DNA of 44,506 nucleotides, from the NCBI GenBank assembly GCA_964455395.1, contig CAYVWB010000034.1:1-44506 (forward strand), read 5' to 3'. How positions within the stretch are numbered: position 1 is the first letter of the stretch; every line of letters starts with the position of its first letter. Positions 31,951-38,524 of the stretch are shown piece after piece. Position numbers and translations under genes: made by a program. This DNA comes from CAYVWB01 sp964455395. Lineage in GTDB: Bacteria; Desulfobacterota; Desulfovibrionia; Desulfovibrionales; Desulfovibrionaceae. Below the pieces are notes generated by a model that did no database searches, had not been told where the DNA came from, and saw only the letters and a program-made list of their open reading frames with translations.

Positions 31951-33066
31951 ATGGCGACACCCCATCCACCCAACCTGCTGGAGCTGACCTTGCCGGCACT
32001 GGAGACGTTGTTCCGGGACCTCGGCGAAAAGCCTTTCCGCGCCAAGCAGCTTTTCCAATGGCTCTGGGCCAAGGACGCCCGGGATTTCGACGCCATGACC
32101 AACCTCGCCAAGGGCCTGCGCGCCGCCCTGGCAGAAGCAGCGACCATTCACGCCCCGAGGGTCGTCCACGACGCCATCGCAGCCGACGGGACAGTCAAAC
32201 TGCTGCTGAGCCTGGCTGATGACGCCCGCGTGGAAGCCGTGCTCATCCCGGAAAAGGACCACTACACCCTGTGCTGCTCCACCCAGGTGGGGTGCGCCAT
32301 GGGGTGTCGCTTCTGCGCCACGGGAACGCTCGGCTTCACCCGGCACATGACGGGTGGGGAGATCGCGGGGCAGGTCCTTGCCGCGCGCCGCTTTCTGGCC
32401 GAGACACGCGACGAGCGCATCGTCCGCGCCGCCTCCGGCGGGGGAGCCGCCCCCTTGCCCTTGCGCAACCTCGTCTACATGGGCATGGGCGAACCCCTCA
32501 ACAACCTGGCGCACACCCTCGCCTCCCTGGAGCTCGTCACGCATCCCCTGGGTTTGGACCACTCCCCGCGGCGCATCACCGTCTCCACCGTGGGCGTCCC
32601 CGGCGAGGCCATGCAGCGGCTGGGCGAAACCGGACTGGCCTCCCTGGCCGTCTCCCTGCACGCGCCCACCCAGGCGCTCCGACAGGAGCTGATGCCCCGC
32701 GCGGCAAAGGCCTTGCCGCTGTCCCGGCTCATGGAGGCGTGCCAGGACTACCCCCTGCGGCCGCGGCAGCGCATCACCTTCGAATACGTCCTGCTGGGCG
32801 GCGTGAACGACCAGCCTGCGCACGCCAGGGAGCTGGCGCGACTGCTTTCCAACTTCCGCGGCTCCCGGCCCAAGCTGAACCTCATCGCCTACAACCCGTC
32901 CTTCATGACTGGGGACGCGCCCTTCACCGCGCCCACGACCGAAGCCGTGACCGCTTTCCAGGACATCCTCCGCGCCAAGGACTTCACCGCCATGCTGCGC
33001 AAATCCAAGGGACAGGACATCGCCGCGGCATGCGGCCAACTCGTCGCCGGCCATTCGCTTTCCTGA
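31951..33066 (+). CDS. rlmN: Dual-specificity 23S rRNA A2503 / tRNA A37 methyltransferase RlmN
   Basis: Radical-SAM methyl synthase that methylates C2 of adenine 2503 in 23S rRNA and A37 of some tRNAs. 371 residues. An N-terminal RNA-binding part includes FRAKQLFQWLWAKDARDFDAM. The cluster motif is CSTQVGCAMGCRFCATGTLG (CX3CX2C, about 113-130). GMGEPLNNL, SLHAPTQALRQELMPRA and EYVLLGGVNDQPAHA follow. The C-terminal Cys of AAACGQL (about residue 361), which carries the transferred methyl as a thioether, is present. The ATG at 31951 has a modest GGAACGG upstream. Its last bases start the duplicated block that continues into the intergenic region. Confidence 0.96.
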   Translation: MATPHPPNLLELTLPALETLFRDLGEKPFRAKQLFQWLWAKDARDFDAMTNLAKGLRAALAEAATIHAPRVVHDAIAADGTVKLLLSLADDARVEAVLIPEKDHYTLCCSTQVGCAMGCRFCATGTLGFTRHMTGGEIAGQVLAARRFLAETRDERIVRAASGGGAAPLPLRNLVYMGMGEPLNNLAHTLASLELVTHPLGLDHSPRRITVSTVGVPGEAMQRLGETGLASLAVSLHAPTQALRQELMPRAAKALPLSRLMEACQDYPLRPRQRITFEYVLLGGVNDQPAHARELARLLSNFRGSRPKLNLIAYNPSFMTGDAPFTAPTTEAVTAFQDILRAKDFTAMLRKSKGQDIAAACGQLVAGHSLS

Positions 33067-33178
33067 CCGTTTCCGACAGGCGCTGAACGCGTTGTCGGCG
33101 CGCTTTCCCGTGAGCCCGGTCGGCCCGGTCGGCCAGGACGCGCTGAACGCTCCTGGTCGCGCTAGCCGACCAGAGGCG
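33046..33178. repeat. Large direct repeat, copy 1 (includes the 3' end of rlmN)
   Basis: Begins at the last seven codons of rlmN and ends with GACCAGAGGCG. Copy 2 is at 33288-33446. The copies are nearly identical except that an internal 9-bp array has about two units here and five there. Each ends in a CTGGTCG/CGACCAG hairpin. Confidence 0.9.
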
Positions 33179-33429
33179 GCATCCCCGGCAGGTATACGTT
33201 CGTCATGAGGACTCGGGCCATGCCGGAGCCTGTCGGTCCACGCGGCCTATGGGGCGTGTGTGGCTGATCCTGCTGACCGCGTGAACTGCCGGCCATTCGC
33301 TTTCCTGACCGTTTCCGACAGGCGCTGACGCGTTGTCGGCGCGCTTTCCCGTGGGCCCGGCCGGCCCGGCCGGCCCGGCCGGCCCAGTCGGCCCAGTCGG
33401 CCAGGACGCGCTGAACGCTCCTGGTCGCG
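33067..33429. other. 363-bp convergent spacer between rlmN and the OmpA-like gene
   Basis: Almost entirely composed of the two repeat copies plus a 109-bp unique core (33179-33287). CTGGTCG-loop-CGACCAG hairpins (33151-33172 and 33419-33440) lack T-runs, so terminator function is uncertain. Confidence 0.6.
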
Positions 33430-33446
33430 CTAGCCGACCAGAGGCG
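33288..33446. repeat. Large direct repeat, copy 2 (includes the 3' end of the OmpA-like gene)
   Basis: Second copy of the rlmN-end block. It contains a pseudo-3' end of rlmN (CGGCCATTCGCTTTCCTGA) and the true stop and last codons of the OmpA-like gene. An expanded array of five 9-bp units (GGCCCGGCC, then GGCCCAGTC) lies at 33354-33398. Confidence 0.9.
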
Positions 33447-35169
33447 CGTTCGTCCGGTGGGCGACGGCGTCGTTCCGGGCCGTTCCCGCGCGGACGAAGG
33501 AATCAACTCCGGCAATGAGGGGTTTGGCGGGCTTTCTCGAAAGAGTCGTGTGTGGCGGGCTCTCCACGTCCATCACACTGGAACCGGACTCGTGCCGGCG
33601 GGGCAGAGCGCCCGCCTCGTGGATTGATGCGTCCCGGTCGGATTTCGGTGAGAAGTTGGCGGCGATGCGCGACATCGCGGGGGGAGCCACTGGCGCTGCA
33701 TGACGCGAGGCCGTGCGCCGGACCTGAGGCTGGCGAGGCGTCTCGGGGGGCTGCGGAGCTTCCATCGCGGCGGCGCGGAGTCGTTCGGCGACACTGGGGG
33801 CGGCGGTCGCCCATTGAGGCGCAACACCTTCCGGCCACAGGGAGACTTCCACGCGACGGTTGCGCCCGCGGCCTTCGATGGAGTCGTTCTCCGCCACCGG
33901 AGCGGCTTCGCCACGGGCGACGATGGTCATGCGGGAGGGCGTCGCGCCCGCTTCGACGAGCGCGTCCCGGATGGCTTCCGCACGGCGTTGGGAGAGTTCG
34001 AGATTCGTCCGGGCATCGCCGGCGGCGTCGGTGTGTCCGGTGATCAGCAGAATGGCCCGGGGGTTGTTCACCATCTGGCGCACGAGGGGCTGCAGCGCCT
34101 CGCGGGCGGCCAGGCCTGGCGTATCGCTGGCGGTGTCGAACCGCACGGCGACGGCTTGTGCGCCTTCCACGGACGTCTTGGCCGAGGCGGGCGCCACGGC
34201 GCGGCGACTCGCATCCTGCGCGGCGACGGCTGCGCCGGGAGTCTCGGGCGCGGTGGGCGTCGCCACACCATGCGTCGTCCCGTGGGCGGTCGTTGCAGGG
34301 GACTCCGCCTCGGCAAGCCGGGCCCCTGCAGCGGGTTCCGCGGGTCTTTGCGTCGGCTGTTGCGTCGGCTGTTGAGCGGGGGGCGTCGACATCGCCAACA
34401 CTCGGGCGACGTGGGGTTTGCCGTAATGGCCCGTCACATGGGCTTCCACGCGCCAGTTGCGGGCGCGCCCCCTCGGGGAAGCGTTGGAGACGAGGGGCTC
34501 GGCCCCACCGCGGCCATTGGTGACGACCCGTTCGGGGGCGACGCCATGATCGCTCAGAAGAATGCGTCGCATGGCTTCGGCGTGCTCCCGGGAAAGGCGG
34601 CTGGCGGCGCTCTCGGCGAGGTCGTTGCTGGTGTGCCCCGTCAACTCGGCGCGGGCGGTGGGATTCTCGCGGAGGAAGTCGCCCAGGCGGGCCAGAGTGT
34701 CCGCAGCGGCGGCGGAGAGCGCAGGCTTGGCTGAAGCGCGCGTCTGGAGGCTGGGGGTCGTCGGCACCCGCAGGGCAAGGCTGATGGGCACGGGGCAGCC
34801 GTGGTCGTCCGTGGCGAGGCCGGTCGTGGTCGCCGGGCAGCGGTCCTCCAGGTCGACGACGCCGTCGCCGTCCGTATCGAGGCGGTCGCCGGGCGAGGTC
34901 GCCGCCATGTGCGTCGGAGCGGCGGCGACCTCGCCTTCGGCTCGATTCATGTCGGAAGGCGCCGTGCTTTTCTGCGCGCACCCCGCGAGCGTCATGAGCG
35001 CCAGAAGCGCCATGGCCAGGACAAGACGACCGTGCGCGCATCCACGCCTCGCGACGTTCCCCCGGGCGGCCGGAGCGACAGTGGAGTCGGGCGTATGAGA
35101 CTGCGCGTTCGACACGTGGGGCGAATTCGCGGCAAGACCGGCGAGGGCGGGGGGGAATGTGACGACCAT
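33430..35169 (-). CDS. Lipoprotein with two OmpA-type peptidoglycan-binding domains
   Basis: Probable outer-membrane lipoprotein of 579 residues. After an unusually long n-region comes a hydrophobic segment with lipobox LMTLAGC (Cys about 64), then a thrombospondin-3-like calcium repeat DTDGDGVVDLEDRCP. OmpA domain 1 (about 130-245) has ELTGHTSNDLAESAASRLS; OmpA domain 2 (about 335-435) has LLITGHTDAAGDARTNLELS and RGRNRRVEVSLW. Domain 2 keeps the Asp and Arg that bind diaminopimelate; domain 1 has Ser where the Asp belongs. The two are joined by a Pro/Ala/Thr linker and followed by a disordered tail. The ATG at 35169 has GGAGG seven bases upstream. Its 3' end lies in the duplicated block shared with rlmN. 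Confidence 0.85.
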   Translation of the reverse strand: MVVTFPPALAGLAANSPHVSNAQSHTPDSTVAPAARGNVARRGCAHGRLVLAMALLALMTLAGCAQKSTAPSDMNRAEGEVAAAPTHMAATSPGDRLDTDGDGVVDLEDRCPATTTGLATDDHGCPVPISLALRVPTTPSLQTRASAKPALSAAAADTLARLGDFLRENPTARAELTGHTSNDLAESAASRLSREHAEAMRRILLSDHGVAPERVVTNGRGGAEPLVSNASPRGRARNWRVEAHVTGHYGKPHVARVLAMSTPPAQQPTQQPTQRPAEPAAGARLAEAESPATTAHGTTHGVATPTAPETPGAAVAAQDASRRAVAPASAKTSVEGAQAVAVRFDTASDTPGLAAREALQPLVRQMVNNPRAILLITGHTDAAGDARTNLELSQRRAEAIRDALVEAGATPSRMTIVARGEAAPVAENDSIEGRGRNRRVEVSLWPEGVAPQWATAAPSVAERLRAAAMEAPQPPETPRQPQVRRTASRHAAPVAPPAMSRIAANFSPKSDRDASIHEAGALPRRHESGSSVMDVESPPHTTLSRKPAKPLIAGVDSFVRAGTARNDAVAHRTNAPLVG

Positions 35170-35475
35170 GAGAGAGCCTCCGTTCTCCGCACGGTTATGC
35201 GACGGCCATAGAGTCGGCGTCTGGAGTGCGGAGGTATGGTGTATCAAGACTACAGGAATATTTTCTCTTGTACAACAGGGTATGCGATTTATCGGGGCGT
35301 CTCCTCAACCGTGAGCGTCCATGGCGGGGAATCAAGGCGCGCTCGCACCGACCGACCCGGTCCTCAACCTTGCCATGGCTGCAGCAAGACCGTACATTGA
35401 GGAAGATTTCCAGTGACGCGACAACAGCCCGATCCGTGGCCTCGCGGCGTACTCGTACAGGAAGGAGAGTCAACG
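35170..35475. other. Divergent promoter region
   Basis: 306 bp between the OmpA-like gene (minus) and the binding-fold lipoprotein (plus). The 35240-35300 segment is clearly AT-richer than the surroundings and holds the minus-strand promoter listed separately. A plus-strand promoter was not resolved. Confidence 0.5.
35247..35275 (-). promoter_or_regulatory. Possible sigma-70 promoter of the OmpA-like gene
   Basis: TTGTAC (35275-35270) and TAGTCT (35252-35247) with a 17-bp, AT-rich spacer on the minus strand, about 75 bp upstream of the start codon. Confidence 0.4.
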
Positions 35476-36849
35476 ATGTCCATGAGTTGCTTGCACCGCC
35501 CACCGCGCCGAGTCCACGGCGTCGGGCTGTTGTCGTGCGCGTTGTCGTGCGCGTTGCTGCTGGCGCTGACGGCGGGGTGCGCGCGGCAGACGCCCACGCC
35601 GGCGTCTCCGGACGCGGCGACCGCCCAGGCCCCTGCCGTCGCTCCCGCGGCGCCTGCGCCTGCGCCCTCGAACACCACAGCGCTGCTGCTGCTCCCATTG
35701 ACAGGACCTTACGGCCCCTTCGCCGTCAAAATTCAGGACGGCGCCGAAATCGCTCGCAAGCGGCTCGCCAGCGAAGGCGTGACCATGGAGCTCCTGGTGG
35801 TGGACACCAACAGCCCGGAATGGCGCAGCGGCGATATCGCCCTGCCGGAGCGCGCGCAGCTCGTCGGCGGACCCATGCGTCCGGAGGTCCTCTCGGCGGC
35901 GCTGGCCACACCCGCGGTAGCCAGAGGCCGCGTTTTCTTCAGCTTCATGGCCGAGCTCCCCGAGTCCCCCGGCTTGGTGGAGGGTCGCGACGCATGGCGC
36001 TTCTTCACCAGTCCGCGCGACCCTGTCGCCACCCTGCTGGACGCCGCCACGCAGGCGCTCGACCTCAACGATTTCGCGGTGATGTATCCCGAGGAGGACT
36101 TCGGCCGCCGCCGCGCGGAGCTCTTCCTGCGGGAAGCCTCGGCCCGCAGCGCCCTGGTGGAGGCGAGCGTGAGCTACCCCCCCGAGGATCCCCTCGCCTG
36201 GGACGCCAGTGTGGCGCGCTTGCTGACCACGGCGCACAACGCGCCGCATCCCGAGTCGGCCGCCGCGGGCGTGCAAGCTGTCTACATCCCGGATATCTGG
36301 TCGCAGGCGCGCATGCTGGTCCCCCATTTCCATTACCAGCGGCAAGGGGACCTGGTGATTCTCGGCTCCTCCCTGTGGGCGCAGACCATGACGCTGCAGA
36401 GCGAGGACGAAGCCAGGCTCTTCCGGCTCGCCCTCTTTCCCGGCTCCTGGTGGAAGGAGAATCCCTCGCCGGAAGCACAGGCCCTGCGCCAGGCGTTCCG
36501 GACCTTGGGCCGCGGCGAGGTGGAGTTCTGGAACGCCTTGGGCCACGACTTCGTCATGCTCGCCAGCCGGCTGAACCTGCCCCCCAACGCCTCGCCTGCG
36601 GTGGTGAACGCCCGCCTGCGCGAAGCCCAGCGCATGGCCTGGGCCATGGCCCCCTTGCGCTGGAACGAGGCAGGCAAGGCGCGGCAGGAACTTTTTTTGT
36701 TGACGCCTACGCTGCAGGGCGCACGCCAGGTGGAGCTGGAGCGGTTCGCCGCACAGTTGCGGGAGGCGAAACGCCGCGCTGGCGACGCCGCCGCGGCCGG
36801 ACCGCAAGCCATGCCGCAATCCACCGCACCGTCCCGAACACAGCCGTGA
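35476..36849 (+). CDS. Lipoprotein with type-I periplasmic-binding fold (PBP activator / LpoA-like or ABC receptor)
   Basis: 457 residues starting at ATG 35476 with AGGAAGGAG upstream. The signal peptide ends in lipobox LALTAGC (Cys about 37), then a Pro/Ala linker leads to a periplasmic-binding domain: ALLLLPLTGPYGPFAVKIQDG (about 75-95; split as ALLLLPLTGPYG and PFAVKIQDGAEIA), LNDFAVMYPEEDFGRRRAELF and GVQAVYIPDIWSQARMLVPHF. This is the Leu/Ile/Val-receptor fold, also used by LpoA-type activators of penicillin-binding proteins. With no ABC permease genes nearby and a lipid anchor, an envelope-assembly role is more likely than transport, but this is inference. The C-terminus is a polar low-complexity tail. 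Confidence 0.8.
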   Translation: MSMSCLHRPPRRVHGVGLLSCALSCALLLALTAGCARQTPTPASPDAATAQAPAVAPAAPAPAPSNTTALLLLPLTGPYGPFAVKIQDGAEIARKRLASEGVTMELLVVDTNSPEWRSGDIALPERAQLVGGPMRPEVLSAALATPAVARGRVFFSFMAELPESPGLVEGRDAWRFFTSPRDPVATLLDAATQALDLNDFAVMYPEEDFGRRRAELFLREASARSALVEASVSYPPEDPLAWDASVARLLTTAHNAPHPESAAAGVQAVYIPDIWSQARMLVPHFHYQRQGDLVILGSSLWAQTMTLQSEDEARLFRLALFPGSWWKENPSPEAQALRQAFRTLGRGEVEFWNALGHDFVMLASRLNLPPNASPAVVNARLREAQRMAWAMAPLRWNEAGKARQELFLLTPTLQGARQVELERFAAQLREAKRRAGDAAAAGPQAMPQSTAPSRTQP

Positions 36850-36984
36850 CACGAGCGGGATGACGCTGGGGGCCGCCGCGGATGTGAGGCGGAAGCGTCG
36901 CGTCTGCTTGCTCGAATGCAGGCGCCTTCTGCAGGTCCCCGCGTGGGCGCCCTCTGTCCATCCGGAAAAAAATGTGCTAGCCGA

Positions 36985-37824
36985 ATGCCCATGAAGACGT
37001 ACCGTCCTTCCCATACCAGAGGCTGCGCGTGCTGCGCGCTTCGCTCCCGGGCCGAGGTTCGGAATAGCCGGAGCGCGCGCCGGATCTGGTTCGCCGTGGC
37101 GCGCGGCGTGTTGTGCACCATGCTGGGCGCGCTGTGCCTCGTCGTGGCGGCTGCTCCGTGCCACGCTGCGTCCTCCGGTGAGGGCGGCTTGGCCGAGGCC
37201 CCCGCCCCGGCGCGGAAGGATGCAGGCGCGCTCTACGCCGTCCAGTGTCAGCCGGCGCCGTCCCTGCGGCAGTGCGTCGACCTCGACATTTCGGGCGAGG
37301 GCGATGAAGCCGCGCCGTGTTGTTTCCCCCTCAATGAAAATTCGCACCAGATCATGGCGCACGTGGCGAGCCAGTGCCGCCAGCAACTGGAAGCCGGCGC
37401 CCCTTGCGCCGTGGAGATTCTGCTGCCGGAATTCGTGAGATCTTGCGCGTGGCGGCCGGCGTATGCGCCCTCGCTGCCGTGTCTGGACGAGTCGACCCCG
37501 CCCCGAGCGACTCCGGCCCCGGCGCTCGCCGGGGAGGCGGCGGCGGCGTGCGGCGTCTGTGCTGCGCCCGTGGTGGTGCGTCTGGCGGGTTCCGCGGAGA
37601 GCGCCGGTCCGACGTATCTGCTGCGCGCCAAGACCAAAGGCGACCGGTTCGTTGTCAACTACGCTTTCATCGCCCCCGCCGGGGAGGTGGAGAGCCTCAG
37701 CTACCAGTGCGCCGCACCCCTGCTGAACGCGGATGTGCTGATTCTGGCGCGGGGCTCCGGGGAGGCGGACGGTCCGGGCGGCGGGCAGGCCTGCTTCTAT
37801 GGCCTCGGCGACGCCGCGCGCTGA
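36985..37824 (+). CDS. Cysteine-rich exported protein of unknown function
   Basis: About 279 residues from ATG 36985; ATG 36991 is equally possible and the frame is open to 36916. The signal peptide is preceded by a long basic region and ends in AAAPCHAASS. The mature part contains twelve cysteines in a spaced pattern (VQCQ, RQCVD, PCCFP, SQCRQ, PCAVE, SCAWR, PCLDE, ACGVC, YQCAA, QACFY), an even number consistent with disulfides in the periplasm. Two moderately hydrophobic strands (APVVVRLAGSAESAGPTYLL, RFVVNYAFIAPAGE) suggest a beta domain. I do not recognise the family. It lies between the lipoprotein gene and the deoxyribosyltransferase gene on the same strand. Confidence 0.65.
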   Translation: MPMKTYRPSHTRGCACCALRSRAEVRNSRSARRIWFAVARGVLCTMLGALCLVVAAAPCHAASSGEGGLAEAPAPARKDAGALYAVQCQPAPSLRQCVDLDISGEGDEAAPCCFPLNENSHQIMAHVASQCRQQLEAGAPCAVEILLPEFVRSCAWRPAYAPSLPCLDESTPPRATPAPALAGEAAAACGVCAAPVVVRLAGSAESAGPTYLLRAKTKGDRFVVNYAFIAPAGEVESLSYQCAAPLLNADVLILARGSGEADGPGGGQACFYGLGDAAR

Positions 37825-37983
37825 CCCGAGCGGCCGGGCGTCGCCATATCCCGCAATCCCCATGACCTCTCGCGCTGACTGTCCCGCTGCAGGCGCGTGT
37901 GGCCCTCGGCCCCGGCGCAGCGGCGTGCGGACGGCGGCGTCTTTCGTGAACATGCGTCTCGAACGTCGTCGAAGGAGCTAGCC

Positions 37984-38439
37984 ATGTTGCAAGTGTATCA
38001 GGCAGGTCCCCTCTTCACGGAGGGGGAACAGGACTGGCACCGCAAGGCCAAGGCCGCCATGGAGGCCGCCTGCGCTGCGGCGGGAACCCCGGTGCGCATC
38101 GTCTGGCCGGGTGAGTTTTTCTCCCAGAAGGAGATAGACGCCTGGGGCCCTCGCGCCAAGCACCACATCTTCGAGCGCTGCATGGAGGATCTGCTCAAGT
38201 CCAACATCGTGGTGGCGTTGCTGGACGGCGTGATGGTGGACGATGGCACGGCTTTCGAGATGGGCGCCTTCCACGCCTTGAAGCTGGGCCCCATTCTTGG
38301 CGTGCGCACGGACTTTCGCAACGCCGGGGACACGTGCAACTCCGCGGTCAATGTCATGCTCGAATGCTCCTGCGCCAGCATCCACCGCAGCATCGAAGAC
38401 GTGGCCGCCGCGCTGGTCGCCACCGTGCGCGCGCGCTGA
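37984..38439 (+). CDS. Nucleoside 2-deoxyribosyltransferase family protein
   Basis: Enzyme family that exchanges or hydrolyses the N-glycosidic bond of 2'-deoxynucleosides or deoxynucleotides. 151 residues. Diagnostic are the opening LQVYQAGPLFTEGEQDWHRK, the segment EDLLKSNIVVALLDGVMVDD, and GTAFEMGAFHALKLGPILG (about 90-108) with the nucleophilic Glu in FEMG. NAGDTCNSAVNVMLEC follows. The DGTAFEMGAFHA wording is typical of the family, so the fold is secure, while transferase versus 5'-monophosphate hydrolase (RCL-like) is not decided. GGAG six bases upstream sets the ATG at 37984. It lies 85 bp ahead of the dynamin-like GTPase in the same direction and may be cotranscribed. Confidence 0.9.
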   Translation: MLQVYQAGPLFTEGEQDWHRKAKAAMEAACAAAGTPVRIVWPGEFFSQKEIDAWGPRAKHHIFERCMEDLLKSNIVVALLDGVMVDDGTAFEMGAFHALKLGPILGVRTDFRNAGDTCNSAVNVMLECSCASIHRSIEDVAAALVATVRAR

Positions 38440-38524
38440 GACGGGCGCCGAAGCCGCCGCTGAAACCGGCGGCCTTGTCTCACACGCTGATCTGCGGTAC
38501 TGCGCGCCTCCAGGAGGGACGCCC

